Positions 1 through 8,464 of a stretch of DNA of 64,000 nt are shown one piece after another. This DNA is from Streptomyces asoensis. GTDB taxonomy: Bacteria > Actinomycetota > Actinomycetes > Streptomycetales > Streptomycetaceae. Made by a program: the position numbers and the translations under genes. Numbering within the stretch: the stretch's first letter is position 1; the number at the start of each line of letters is the position of its first letter. The notes below the pieces were generated by a model. It was given only the letters and a program-made list of their open reading frames with translations, was not told the DNA's origin and did no database searches. Location: assembly GCF_016860545.1 (NCBI RefSeq), contig NZ_BNEB01000001.1, forward strand, positions 124,001-188,000, in the 5' to 3' direction.

Positions 1-466
1 GGACCACGTTGTGGATGGTGTCGCGGGCCGGGGTGCCGCGCTCCACCAGATTGGCGATCGCCACGGCGCTGGAGGCGCCCGCCGCCCACCGCCAGCCGCC
101 CTTGATGGCGAACGCCAGCACCGATCCGGCGGTCCATATCGACGGCAGCGTCGGACCGCCCGACTGGATGCGTGCGTGGCTGTCCGCGACGGTCGTGAGC
201 ATGATGCCGGCGATCGCGACCGTGAGGTCGGCGGCGAGGAAGCGCTTGGTGCAGCTCGCCGCGTTCGCCACCTTGGGCAGGGTGGCCAGGGTCCAGACGG
301 ACAGCACGCAGTAGTAGCCGACGGCGACCCACGGCCGGGCGAACCCGTCGTAGGCGGTGGCGAAGAACCCCACCGCGTACAGCATGGTGAGCACCCGGTA
401 CCCGGCGAGCGCGCGCCACAGCGGCAGCTCGACCGACATCCTCATGACTTGCTCGCGCCTGGCCAT
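1..466 (-). CDS. MacS-family sensor histidine kinase, N-terminal part
   Basis: Partial gene: it starts at the ATG at 466 and runs off the left edge, so only about 155 residues of the membrane input region are visible. The translation opens MARREQVMRMSVELPLWRAL and continues through several hydrophobic helices (for example around GYYCVLSVWTLATLP). This matches the N-terminal sensing region of MacS-type histidine kinases of Streptomyces. No dimerisation or ATPase domain is inside the window, so the kinase call is by similarity of the membrane part only. A purine-rich GGGGGACGG precedes the start; ATGs at 445 and 439 are possible alternatives. Confidence 0.6.
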   Translation of the reverse strand, partial: MARREQVMRMSVELPLWRALAGYRVLTMLYAVGFFATAYDGFARPWVAVGYYCVLSVWTLATLPKVANAASCTKRFLAADLTVAIAGIMLTTVADSHARIQSGGPTLPSIWTAGSVLAFAIKGGWRWAAGASSAVAIANLVERGTPARDTIHNVV

Positions 467-519
467 CCGTCCCCCGCCCCCGGGCCCCGCCTGCCGACTG
501 TGCGCCGCCGATCCGGCGG

Positions 520-1293
520 CTACTGCTCCTGGTCCTTCTTCGCCTGGTCCTTCTCGGCCTGCGCGAGCGCCGCCTTCGCGGCCTTCTCCGCCTCCTTGTC
601 GGCCTTCGCCGCCTCCGCGATCTGCCGCTTCGCGGCGGTCGCGTACATGTCGACGTACTCCTGACCGGAGAGCTTCATGATCTCGTACATGACCTCGTCG
701 GTCAGTGCGCGCAGCACGAAGCGGTCGTGTTCCATGCCCTGGTAGCGGCCGAAGTCCAGCGGCCTGCCGATGCGGATGCCGGGCCGCATGACCTTCGGCA
801 GGACCTTCCCCGGCGGCTGGATCTTCTCCGTGTCGATCATCGCGACCGGGATCACGGGTGCGCCGGTGGCCAGCGCCACGCGCGCGAGGCCGCCCGGTTT
901 GCCGCGGTAGAGCCGGCCGTCGGGCGACCGGGTGCCCTCCGGGTAGATGCCGAACAGCTCGCCCCGCTCCAGCACCTCGATACCGCTGCGGACCGCGGCC
1001 TCGCCCGCCCCGCGGCCGCCGGAGCGGTCCACCGGGAGCTGGCCGACGCCCTTGAAGAAGGCCGCTGTCAGCCGGCCCTTCACCCCGGGCGTGGTGAAGT
1101 ACTCCGCCTTCGCGATGAAGGTGACCTTGCGGTCGAGGACCGCGGGCAGGAAGAACGAGTCCGAGAAGGACAGGTGGTTGCTCGCCAGGATCGCGGGGCC
1201 CTCGGCGGGAATGTTCTCGAGGCCTTCCACCCAGGGCCTGAAGGTGACCTTCAGCGGTCCCCCGATAGCGACCTTCATCGCGCCGTACAACAA
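520..1293 (-). CDS. 1-acyl-sn-glycerol-3-phosphate acyltransferase (PlsC family)
   Basis: 257 residues. It should transfer an acyl chain to lysophosphatidate or a related lysophospholipid at the inner membrane face. The catalytic block NHLSFSD (residues 39-45; H40 and D45) and the substrate-binding block YPEGTRS (117-123) are both intact. The C-terminus (about 225-257) is a charged Ala/Lys/Glu tail, common in Streptomyces members. The start is TTG at 1293, chosen because AGGAGG sits 7 nt upstream; the first ATG is codon 6. It follows no close partner and diverges from the hydrolase gene at 1438. Confidence 0.87.
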   Translation of the reverse strand: MLYGAMKVAIGGPLKVTFRPWVEGLENIPAEGPAILASNHLSFSDSFFLPAVLDRKVTFIAKAEYFTTPGVKGRLTAAFFKGVGQLPVDRSGGRGAGEAAVRSGIEVLERGELFGIYPEGTRSPDGRLYRGKPGGLARVALATGAPVIPVAMIDTEKIQPPGKVLPKVMRPGIRIGRPLDFGRYQGMEHDRFVLRALTDEVMYEIMKLSGQEYVDMYATAAKRQIAEAAKADKEAEKAAKAALAQAEKDQAKKDQEQ

Positions 1294-1437
1294 GCCAGTG
1301 CCTCCTGTTGGTGTAGCTCAGACCTTAACCCGGAGTGGCCGCAAAGGATCCGACGACCCTGGTCGGTGTCAGTGCGGTCGCGTACGGTGAAGCACACGTC
1401 CCCTCCACGAAGAACACACGAAGACAGGAGACCGAAG

Positions 1438-2217
1438 GTGCCGGTCCTCCCTGGAGCAGAGCCGTACCGCCACGAGGGCGGCGAGGTCGGGGTGCTCCTC
1501 TGCCACGGCTTCACCGGTTCCCCGCAGTCGCTGCGCCCCTGGGCCGGCTACCTGGCCGGGCAGGGGCTGACGGTCTCCCTCCCGCTGCTGCCCGGGCACG
1601 GCACGCGCTGGCAGGACATGGCGCCGACCGGCTGGCCCGACTGGTACGCGGGCGTGGACCGCGAGCTGCGCGCGCTGCGCGACCGGTGCGCGCGGGTGTT
1701 CGTGGCCGGGCTGTCGATGGGCGGCGCGCTGGCCCTGCGGCTGGCCGCGAAGCACGGTGAGGGGGTGGACGGCGTCATCGTCGTCAACCCGGCGAACAAG
1801 GTGCACGGCCTCTCCGCGTACGCCCTCCCGGTGGCCCGCCATCTCGTGCGCACGACCAGGGGGATCACCAGCGACATCGCGAAGCCGGGCGTGCTGGAGA
1901 GCGGGTACGACCGGGTGCCGCTGCACGCGGCGCACTCCCTGCGGACCTTCCTGCGGCTGGTCGACGGCGAGCTGCCCCAGGTCACCCAGCCGCTGCTGCT
2001 CCTGCACAGCGCCCAGGACCACGTCGTGCCGCCCGCCGACACGGCCCGGATCCTCGGCCGGGTCTCGTCCACCGACGTGAGCGAGATCCTGCTGGAACAG
2101 AGCTACCACGTGGCAACGTTGGACCACGATGCGGACCGGATCTTCGAGGAGAGCTACGCGTTCATCGCCCGGATCGCGCCCAGTGTCGGCAAGGAAGGGA
2201 CGGCCGTAGGTGGCTGA
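1438..2217 (+). CDS. alpha/beta-hydrolase, carboxylesterase/monoacylglycerol lipase type
   Basis: 259 residues. The serine-hydrolase triad is visible: nucleophile S93 in GLSMG, acid D194 in SAQDHVVPP, and H224 in SYHVATLDH. The oxyanion loop HGFTGSP is at 23-29. This is the layout of Est30-like carboxylesterases and bacterial monoacylglycerol lipases; the natural substrate cannot be read. The GTG start is supported by AGGAG 7-8 nt upstream. The stop codon overlaps the next gene by 8 nt (2210-2217), so the two are probably translationally coupled. The nearby PlsC-like gene makes a lipid substrate plausible (inference). Confidence 0.82.
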   Translation: MPVLPGAEPYRHEGGEVGVLLCHGFTGSPQSLRPWAGYLAGQGLTVSLPLLPGHGTRWQDMAPTGWPDWYAGVDRELRALRDRCARVFVAGLSMGGALALRLAAKHGEGVDGVIVVNPANKVHGLSAYALPVARHLVRTTRGITSDIAKPGVLESGYDRVPLHAAHSLRTFLRLVDGELPQVTQPLLLLHSAQDHVVPPADTARILGRVSSTDVSEILLEQSYHVATLDHDADRIFEESYAFIARIAPSVGKEGTAVGG

Positions 2218-2863
2218 GCACGACTCCGACCGTGAGGACCGGGAGAACCGGGACGAGCGGGAGGGCCGGGAGGGCCGGGAACCGGAGGAGCAGAGCGTGC
2301 CCTTCGACGAGGACGCCGCGTGGGCGGCGATCGTCGCGGGGTACGGCGAGGAGCCCGCCGACCCGCCGGGCGCCAAGCCCTTCAAGTCGGTGGAGGACCT
2401 GGCGCTCCTCGAGGTCGAACCGAACGACGAGGCTCCCGCGGCCGCGGCCGCCGAGGAGCCCGTGAAGGACCCCGCCGGGGAACCCGCCGCCGGCGCCGAC
2501 GAGGAGAAGGAACCGGCCAGGCCGCTGGGCAGCTCGATCGCCTTCGCGCCCGGTGTCGGCCCCCGCGACCACACCCCGCCCGAGCCCGCGGAGGACGACT
2601 TCGACGGGGACGACGAGGGCCACTTCGTCCCGCCCGAGCCGCCGCCGCTGCCCGCCGCCGACACCACGGCCAAGTTCGCCTGGCTCGGCGTGATCGGCGG
2701 CCCGGTGCTGCTCCTGCTCGCGGTCCTGCTGGGCTGGGAGATGACCTGGTGGCTCTCGACCGTCGGCATCGGCGGTTTCCTCGGCGGTTTCGCCACGCTC
2801 GTGACGCGGATGCGCACGGACGACGAGGAGGACGGGGACCCGGGGCGGGGAGCCGTCGTCTAG
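2210..2863 (+). CDS. acidic membrane protein of unknown function
   Basis: 217 residues. The first about 150 residues are strongly acidic and Pro/Ala-rich and are probably disordered (DRE repeats, then stretches of E/D/P). Two hydrophobic helices follow at about 156-176 and 180-200, then a short charged tail. I do not recognise a catalytic domain. The GTG start lies inside the end of the hydrolase gene, which points to coupled translation with it. A role as a small membrane anchor or scaffold is possible but not shown. Confidence 0.72.
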   Translation: MAEHDSDREDRENRDEREGREGREPEEQSVPFDEDAAWAAIVAGYGEEPADPPGAKPFKSVEDLALLEVEPNDEAPAAAAAEEPVKDPAGEPAAGADEEKEPARPLGSSIAFAPGVGPRDHTPPEPAEDDFDGDDEGHFVPPEPPPLPAADTTAKFAWLGVIGGPVLLLLAVLLGWEMTWWLSTVGIGGFLGGFATLVTRMRTDDEEDGDPGRGAVV

Positions 2864-2934
2864 GCGGAACCCCTGGCGGGCGGCGAGCGCGGGGAGCCTC
2901 GGACTCGGGGTGCCGGGCGCGGTGCGGGGCGCGG

Positions 2935-3702
2935 CTACGGCCCGTCCTGCGCGGCAGGGATCCGGAGGGCGGCAAGGACCGGAAGGTGGTCCGTGGCCGC
3001 CCTCAGATCGCTCCCGGTGACGCCGGGCAGTCCGGTCGGCACCCCGCAGCCCAGCACCTCCACGCCCTTGGTCACGAAGATCGCGTCGATACGGCGGTCG
3101 GGGTCCTTGGCCGGGAAGGTGTGCTCGGCGCCCCAGGGGGCCGTCGCGCGGCAGTCCTGGAGGACGGAGGTCAGCCGGCCGAAGGCGCGTCCGCCGGGGC
3201 CCTCGTTGATGTCCCCGCCCGCGACCGCGTGCGTCACCCCCAGGCCGGCCAGGCGGTCGAGCAGCATGCCCGCCTGTTCCTGGCGCTCGGCGGCGGACAG
3301 GCCGAGGTGGCAGGCGACCACACCGAGCCGGGCGCCCGCGATGCGGACCACGGCGGTGGCCAGGCCGCGGCGGAAATGGCCCGGGGTGAGGGGCAGCAGC
3401 ACGTCCTCGGTGCGTTCGACGGTCGCCCGCAGCGAGCACAGGACGGCGGGCCCCGCCGCCGTGCCGCCCCCGGTGAGGATCACCAGCCCGGAGTCGGCCG
3501 CGAGCCGGGCGAGCTGTTTGCGCCAGCGGAAGAAGAGCGGGGCCTCCTGGACGAGGACCAGGTCGGGGGCGCAGGCCGTGATGACCCGGGCGACGGCGTC
3601 GGTGTCGTCGCGCAGGGAGCGGACGTTGTAGCTGAGGACCCGGACGACGGCCGAACCATCCGGCTCGGTGCGGGAGTTGGCGAGGGGCGAGGTCGTCGGC
3701 AT
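2935..3702 (-). CDS. endonuclease/exonuclease/phosphatase family protein
   Basis: 255 residues with the DNase I-like EEP fold signature: SYNVRS (24-29), VQEAP (51-55), CHLG (131-134), GGDINEG (162-168), RRIDAIF (203-209) and TDHLPV (237-242). The metal-binding Asn/Glu and the Asp-His pair are present, so it should be a Mg-dependent phosphodiesterase or phosphatase. The substrate (nucleic acid, lipid or small phosphoester) is not readable. The frame is open up to 3780, but I chose the ATG at 3702 because a TATCTT hexamer ends 7 nt before it, fitting a leaderless transcript; a start upstream would also read through the glk terminator. Confidence 0.8.
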   Translation of the reverse strand: MPTTSPLANSRTEPDGSAVVRVLSYNVRSLRDDTDAVARVITACAPDLVLVQEAPLFFRWRKQLARLAADSGLVILTGGGTAAGPAVLCSLRATVERTEDVLLPLTPGHFRRGLATAVVRIAGARLGVVACHLGLSAAERQEQAGMLLDRLAGLGVTHAVAGGDINEGPGGRAFGRLTSVLQDCRATAPWGAEHTFPAKDPDRRIDAIFVTKGVEVLGCGVPTGLPGVTGSDLRAATDHLPVLAALRIPAAQDGP

Positions 3703-3715
3703 GGTGATCAAGATA
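3703..3715 (-). promoter_or_regulatory. -10-like TATCTT, 7 nt before the EEP start (leaderless)
   Basis: On the minus strand TATCTT (3715-3710) is followed by GATCACC and then ATG, with no Shine-Dalgarno sequence. The spacing places transcription start at the A of the start codon. Confidence 0.5.
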
Positions 3716-3747
3716 CGCCGTTGCGTCCCGTACGTCCGGAAAGGCGA

Positions 3748-3771
3748 ACGGGGGCTGCGAACAGCCCCCGT
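3748..3771 (-). terminator. terminator hairpin after glkA
   Basis: Perfect 10-bp stem. Read on the minus strand it is ACGGGGGCTG-TTCG-CAGCCCCCGT, closing a UUCG tetraloop. It starts 57 bp after the glkA stop and lies before the EEP gene, so it most likely ends glkA transcription. Confidence 0.75.
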
Positions 3772-3827
3772 GTTTGCCACGACGTCCGGTACTCCGACCG
3801 CCGGTGCGGCCGGTGTGCCCGGCGTTC

Positions 3828-4781
3828 CTACATGATCGGGTCGGGCTCTCTCGCCAGGTCCGCCGCGCCCACCAGGCCCGCCTTGTTGCCCAGCTGGGCC
3901 GCGATGACGTCCGCCACCGGACGCCAGTTCCCGCCGACCAGCCAGCGCTTGTACGACTTGCGGATCGGGTCGAGGACCAGCTCGCCCTCGTCCGACAGGC
4001 CGCCGCCGACGATGAAGGCGGAGGGGTCGAAGAGGGAGGCGAGGTCGGCGAGGCCCGCGCCGGCCCAGCGGGCCAGCTCACGATAGGAGTCGACGGCGAC
4101 CGGGTCGCCCTGGCGGGCGGCCATGGAGATGTGCTTGCCCTCGATGCCGTCGGGGCTGCCGTCCCCCAGGCCGAGCAGGATCTCGGCGTTCTCCGGGGTG
4201 GCGTTGGCGCGCTGCTTGGCGTAGCGCACCAGGGCGCGGCCGGAGGCGTACTGCTCCCAGCAGCCCTGCGAGCCGCAGCCGCACAGCAGGCCGTCCGGCA
4301 CCATGCGGATGTGGCCGAACTCGGCGGCGACGCCGAAGTGGCCGCGGCGCAGCTTGTTGCCGATGATGATGCCGCCGCCGAGGCCGGTGCCCAGGGTGAT
4401 GCAGATGACGTTGCGGTGGCCCTTGCCCGCGCCGAACTTGTACTCGCCCCACGCCGCGGCGTTGGCGTCGTTCTCCACCACGACGGGGAGGCCCACGCGG
4501 GCCTGGACCTCTTCCTTCAGCGGCTCCTGGCGCCAGTCGATGTTGGGGGCGAAGTAGACCGTCGAGCGCTGCCGGTTGACGTAGCCGGCGGCGCCGATGC
4601 CCACACCGACGATGTCGTGCCCCACGCGCGCGCCGTCGACGGCGGCGGCGATGGCGTCCACGATGCCCTCGGGCGTGCCCGGGGTCGGCACCTGGTGGGT
4701 CGAGAGGATGTTGCCTTCCTCGTCGACCACACCGGCCGCGATCTTCGTGCCGCCGATGTCGACGCCGATGGTGAGTCCCAT
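3828..4781 (-). CDS. glkA: ROK-family glucokinase
   Basis: 317 residues, the usual length for Streptomyces GlkA. It phosphorylates glucose with ATP. Visible features: the ATP-binding phosphate loop DIGGTK (8-13), the catalytic aspartate in VENDANAA (D105), and the ROK zinc site from EFGH (154-157) with the CGC-x4-C cluster (C167, C169, C174). In S. coelicolor this enzyme is required for glucose repression as well as glycolysis (established for the family). The ATG is preceded by GAGGG. The gene upstream on the same strand is the conserved Streptomyces neighbour, and a strong hairpin follows the stop. Confidence 0.95.
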   Translation of the reverse strand: MGLTIGVDIGGTKIAAGVVDEEGNILSTHQVPTPGTPEGIVDAIAAAVDGARVGHDIVGVGIGAAGYVNRQRSTVYFAPNIDWRQEPLKEEVQARVGLPVVVENDANAAAWGEYKFGAGKGHRNVICITLGTGLGGGIIIGNKLRRGHFGVAAEFGHIRMVPDGLLCGCGSQGCWEQYASGRALVRYAKQRANATPENAEILLGLGDGSPDGIEGKHISMAARQGDPVAVDSYRELARWAGAGLADLASLFDPSAFIVGGGLSDEGELVLDPIRKSYKRWLVGGNWRPVADVIAAQLGNKAGLVGAADLAREPDPIM

Positions 4782-4848
4782 GAATCCCTCAGTTCCGGTC
4801 GAGCCCCGCTACGGCCAACCGTACCCGAGGCCCTGCCCCCGAAGGGCT

Positions 4849-5361
4849 TCAGTCCAAGTCGATGCGCTGGCCGGGACCGGTGTCGTCGCCGCCGCGGCCC
4901 TGGTCGCCCGGCGCGGTCCCCGGGTCGTCCGTACCGGTCGTCCAGCGTCGTTCCTGGGTCTGGACGGCGGAGCGGTAGGCGGCGAGGAGCTCGCTGCCGG
5001 CCGCGGCGAGGTGGTCGAAGACATCCGGGTTGCGCTCGATGACGGGCTCCACGGCGGCCTTGGCCTGCTGCACGACCTGCCGGACCACCTGCTGCGCGGC
5101 GGGTCCGGCGACCGCCCCGAGCAGCGGGGACTGGATCGAGGACAGCTTGTCGCCGACGGCGTCGACGAGCCTGCGCAGCTCCTCGGCGGCCGAGCCCGGG
5201 GGCCGGTCGTCCTGGGCCCGGCGGCGGGCCTTCTCCGCCGCCAGGTCCTCGGCTGCGGCGGTGGCCCAGGCGTCGGCGTCGGTGGCGCGGGGCCGCTCGC
5301 CGGAACCCGCGGCCTGGGCGGGCTCCCCGGCGGCGTCGGGCGTGGGGCGCTCTTCGCTCAT
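4849..5361 (-). CDS. DUF5304-like protein upstream of glucokinase
   Basis: 170 residues with no signal peptide or membrane segment. The N-terminal third is Ala/Glu/Arg-rich and low in complexity. The middle (about 60-140) is predicted amphipathic helix, with a QQVVRQVVQQAKAAVEPVIE heptad-like segment. I infer it is the positional equivalent of the S. coelicolor gene just upstream of glkA (sco2127), linked there to glucose effects; this rests on position and general character, not on alignment. It is 67 bp from glkA on the same strand, so co-transcription is likely. Confidence 0.75.
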   Translation of the reverse strand: MSEERPTPDAAGEPAQAAGSGERPRATDADAWATAAAEDLAAEKARRRAQDDRPPGSAAEELRRLVDAVGDKLSSIQSPLLGAVAGPAAQQVVRQVVQQAKAAVEPVIERNPDVFDHLAAAGSELLAAYRSAVQTQERRWTTGTDDPGTAPGDQGRGGDDTGPGQRIDLD

Positions 5362-5441
5362 GGCGGACTCCTGGTGACTCCGGTCGACGAGACCTGATGA
5401 CGGCTCGTCCCTACGACGTTACCCGAACGGCGGAACGTCGT

Positions 5442-6614
5442 TCAGTGCGTCTGCGGCCAGAGCGCGGGATCCGGCGCGAACCGCACGCACAGCTCCCCGT
5501 CGCGCAGGGCGGCGCCGTCGACGGTGCAGCGGCGCAGGACGGAGGGCAGCGCGACGATGCGGCGGAACGGTCCCGCCGTGACGACGAGTTCGTCGCCGCG
5601 CCGGACGAGGTCGAGCTCGTCGCGTATGGCGCCGGGCAGCGGGAGGTGCCAGACGAGCACGCCGTCGGCCGCGAGGCGGTCCTCGACGGGCCACTCGACC
5701 GGGGTGGGCTCCGGGTTGACGGCGGGCACGGCGAGCCCGGCGAGGTCGTCGGCGCCCCGGGGGTCGTGTCCGAGGTGCGGGACGGGGCGGGCCGCCTCGC
5801 CCCACTCCCCCAGGACCTTGCGCTGCTGGGTGACGAGCCGGCCGAGGGGGCCGTCGTCGGCCGGCTCGGGCAGCACCCGGTTGGCGACGAGCGACTCGAC
5901 GGGCAGGGCGCGCAGGGCGAGGCCGAGGCGGGCGTCCCGGACGGCGTCGGCGCCGGCCGGACCGGGCTCGGCGACCAGGCGCACACAGGTGCCGGGGTCG
6001 GCGAGGACGGCCGAGACGGCGGCCAGTTCCATGTCCCAGCGGGCGGTCGTCTCGTACAGCCACTCGGCGGGCATCGGGACCCCGGCGAGCCGGCCGAGCA
6101 TGGGGCGCAGGGCGCGGGCGGCCTGCCGCTCCGGCGGGAGGAGCCGGCGCAGATAGCGGCGGAGCTCCTCCGGGAGGGCCAGCAGGGCGAGGGCCTGCGG
6201 GACGGGCGGCAGATCGACGACGAGCAGTTCGTGCGAGGCGGCGCCCTCGGCGAGGGCGGCGTCCCGCAGGGCGCGCAGCAGAGTCAGTTCCTCGGCGCCG
6301 GGCAGGGGGGTGACCTCCTCCGGGTCGAGCCGGGAGGCGCCGAGCAGGTCGAGGACGGTGGAGGCGCGGTCCTGGAACCCGGCGAGGTCGTCGCGGAAGC
6401 CGGCGGCGGCGTCGGGGCGCCAGGCGGTGAGGCACGGGCCGACGGTGACGGGGCGCGCCCCGGTCCGCGCACCGAGCGCCGCGCCGAGGGTGTCGGTGCG
6501 GTCGGCGCTGAGGACGAGGGTGCGGACGCCGTCCGCCGCCGCGCGCTGTGCGGTGGCGGCCGCGACGGTCGTGCGTCCGCTGCCGCCGGGTCCGGTGATC
6601 AGGATGGTGCGCAT
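5442..6614 (-). CDS. ArsA-like ATPase with altered Walker A
   Basis: 390 residues resembling ArsA/Get3-type P-loop ATPases. The loop GPGGSGRTT (8-16) opens the protein, and a Walker B-like LLVVDLPP lies about one third in. The usual ArsA loop GKGGVGKT has lysines at two key places; here one is proline and the Walker A lysine is R14. ATP hydrolysis may therefore be weak or absent. Actinobacteria usually encode paired ArsA-like proteins; only one is present here. It lies upstream of the DUF5304/glkA pair, 80 bp away, on the same strand. No anion-transport partner is nearby. Confidence 0.78.
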   Translation of the reverse strand: MRTILITGPGGSGRTTVAAATAQRAAADGVRTLVLSADRTDTLGAALGARTGARPVTVGPCLTAWRPDAAAGFRDDLAGFQDRASTVLDLLGASRLDPEEVTPLPGAEELTLLRALRDAALAEGAASHELLVVDLPPVPQALALLALPEELRRYLRRLLPPERQAARALRPMLGRLAGVPMPAEWLYETTARWDMELAAVSAVLADPGTCVRLVAEPGPAGADAVRDARLGLALRALPVESLVANRVLPEPADDGPLGRLVTQQRKVLGEWGEAARPVPHLGHDPRGADDLAGLAVPAVNPEPTPVEWPVEDRLAADGVLVWHLPLPGAIRDELDLVRRGDELVVTAGPFRRIVALPSVLRRCTVDGAALRDGELCVRFAPDPALWPQTH

Positions 6615-6707
6615 GAGGCTGAACCGTAACGGAGCCCGGGGCGGGCCCCCGACCTCCGGCTTCCGGGTGACCGGCCGCAGCGTCCGGGCGCCTTGCGGAC
6701 GGCCGGG

Positions 6708-7172
6708 CTACTTCCCGGGGGCCTGGGTGCCGGTCCCGCCCGCTTCCACGCGCTTCTTCAGACCGGCGAGGGCACGGTCGATGATGACCTTCTCGGCCTT
6801 GCGCTTGATCATGCCCAGCATGGGGATCTTGACGTCCACGGTCAGCTGGTAGGTGACCTCGGTCGCGCCCGCGCCGGCGTCCTTGAGGAGGTAGGAGCCG
6901 TCGAGCTGGCGCAGCATCTGGGACTTCACCAGCGTCCAGGACACCTCGTTGGCGCCGGTCCAGGTGTAGCCGAGGACCTGGTCGTCCTTGATGGCGCCGG
7001 CGTCCATGACCAGGCGGACCTGCTCGGCGCGGCCCTGTCCGTCCGTCTCGAGGACCTCGGCCTGCTTCACCTCTCCGGTCCAGTCCGGGTAGCGGGCGAA
7101 GTCGGCGATCACCGCCATGACCTCGGCCGGTGCCGCCTCGATCGTGATGCTCGAGCTGGTGTGTTCCGCCAT
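6708..7172 (-). CDS. SRPBCC (START-like) lipid/ligand-binding protein
   Basis: 154 residues from the ATG at 7172, which has GGAGGAG 8 nt upstream. The open frame continues to 7307 but that extension has no ribosome site. The body reads as a cyclase/dehydrase-type SRPBCC fold: ITIEAAPAEVMAVIADFARY near the start, then YPDWTGEVK, and a long C-terminal helix. Such proteins bind hydrophobic ligands; a ligand cannot be named. The family is common in Streptomyces as stand-alone genes. A downstream link to the ArsA-like gene (93 bp away, same strand) is possible. Confidence 0.83.
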   Translation of the reverse strand: MAEHTSSSITIEAAPAEVMAVIADFARYPDWTGEVKQAEVLETDGQGRAEQVRLVMDAGAIKDDQVLGYTWTGANEVSWTLVKSQMLRQLDGSYLLKDAGAGATEVTYQLTVDVKIPMLGMIKRKAEKVIIDRALAGLKKRVEAGGTGTQAPGK

Positions 7173-7325
7173 CGCCGTGGCTCCTCCGGATGCGGGCCGG
7201 TCAAGGTAGAGAAGAAGAGGACACCGTGCGCCAGCCGCCGCGCACGTGTGTGCAGCGTGAAGGCTACCGCGCGCCCGACCTGCCGCCTTCACCCGGAGTC
7301 GCCGCACCGGCCGGACCGCGCCGGG

Positions 7326-8123
7326 TCACCATTCCAGCGCCCACGGCTTCCCGCTGCCCGCGAAGTGCCCCACGTTGACGCATTCGGTCGCGCCGATGCG
7401 CATCCGGGGCGCGAGCGGCTGGTGGACGTGCCCGAACAGCGAGTAGCGGGGCCGGGTGCGGCGGATGGCGTCCAGCAGCGCCCGGCTGCCCCGCTCGAAG
7501 CGGCGGGCCACGGTGTCGTAGACCAGCTCGGGCACCTCGGGCGGGATGTGGGTGCACAGCACGTCCACCTCGCCCACGGCCTCGATCTTCGCCGCGTACT
7601 CCTCGTCGCCGATCTCGTACGGCGTGCGCATGGGGGTGCGCAGTCCGCCGCCCACGAAGCCGAAGACCCGGCCGCCGATCTCCACCCGCTGCCCGTCCAG
7701 CACCGTGGTGCCGGGCCCGGCGAACTCGGCCCACAGCTGCGGCATGTCGACGTTGCCGTAGGTCGCGTACGTCGGGGTGGGGAACGCCGGGAACAGTTCG
7801 GCGTACTGTCTGCGGACCGCCTGCTCGATCAGCGCGGCGCGGTCGCCGCCGATGCCGCTCCACAGCCGGGCGCCCAGCTCGCGGGCCTCCTCGAAGCGGC
7901 GGGCGGTGCGCAGTTCGACGAGGCGGTCGGCGTTCTCCACGCCGAAGAGGTCGGGGAAGATGCCGCGGGAGTGGTCGGCGTAGTCCAGGAACAGGACCAG
8001 GTCGCCCAGGCAGATCAGCGCGTCCGCGCCCTCTCCGGCCCTGGCCAGGTCGCGCGCGTTGCCGTGCACGTCACTGACCACATGGATACGTGTCCGTCGG
8101 TTTGCGGGCGGTGTGGATGCCAT
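7326..8123 (-). CDS. calcineurin-like metallophosphoesterase
   Basis: 265 residues. The metal-site motifs are in order: SDVHGN (17-22), GDLV (40-43), a THIPPE block in the second half, and GHVH (231-234). It should hydrolyse phosphomono- or diesters using two metals; the substrate is unknown. The frame is open upstream to 8426, but the sequence before 8123 is not protein-like. The ATG at 8123 has TACCCT 8 nt upstream and no Shine-Dalgarno, so a leaderless start fits. It is divergent from the acyl-CoA ligase gene across a 341-bp gap. Confidence 0.86.
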   Translation of the reverse strand: MASTPPANRRTRIHVVSDVHGNARDLARAGEGADALICLGDLVLFLDYADHSRGIFPDLFGVENADRLVELRTARRFEEARELGARLWSGIGGDRAALIEQAVRRQYAELFPAFPTPTYATYGNVDMPQLWAEFAGPGTTVLDGQRVEIGGRVFGFVGGGLRTPMRTPYEIGDEEYAAKIEAVGEVDVLCTHIPPEVPELVYDTVARRFERGSRALLDAIRRTRPRYSLFGHVHQPLAPRMRIGATECVNVGHFAGSGKPWALEW

Positions 8124-8137
8124 GTCGATCAAGGGTA
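8124..8137 (-). promoter_or_regulatory. -10-like TACCCT, 8 nt before the metallophosphoesterase start
   Basis: Minus-strand TACCCT (8137-8132) followed by TGATCGAC and ATG; no ribosome-binding site. A leaderless transcript is likely. Confidence 0.5.
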
Positions 8138-8464
8138 GGCGTGTGCGGCATACGTGAACAGTGGCGGCCCGGATACCGGTTACTGGCCAGTCAGTAAAGC
8201 GGTGGACTACTGTCGAGCCGGAAACAGCAATCTGTGTGACGCAGCGAACATCTCGCGGACCCCCCTGTCGAAAAAGGCATACCGGCGGGTAACGTCCGGG
8301 CAGTCCAGTCGTACTCAGGATTTCAACCACCGAGATCACCGGTATCCGCCGGCTCTGCGGTACCCACGAGATCCACCGAGACACCTGAGTGCAGCCCGAG
8401 CCTTGGACCGCACCGTCGCATCGCACAACGTCGTGGCGCCGGCGCCCTATGAGGAGCAGCAGTC
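8138..8464. other. divergent intergenic region upstream of fadD-like gene
   Basis: Together with 8124-8137, a 341-bp stretch between two divergent genes, with no credible ORF. It holds an operator-like inverted repeat, TTACTG-N6-CAGTAA (8180-8197), with a nested perfect ACTGGCCAGT. GAGGAG at 8451-8456 is the ribosome site of the TTG start at 8465. I could not place the + strand promoter with confidence. Confidence 0.6.
8180..8197. promoter_or_regulatory. operator-like palindrome upstream of acyl-CoA ligase
   Basis: TTACTG-GCCAGT-CAGTAA with 6-bp arms, plus an inner ACTGGCCAGT palindrome. Short palindromes of this shape are typical of TetR-family sites in front of fatty-acid genes; the binding protein is not known. 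Confidence 0.4.
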
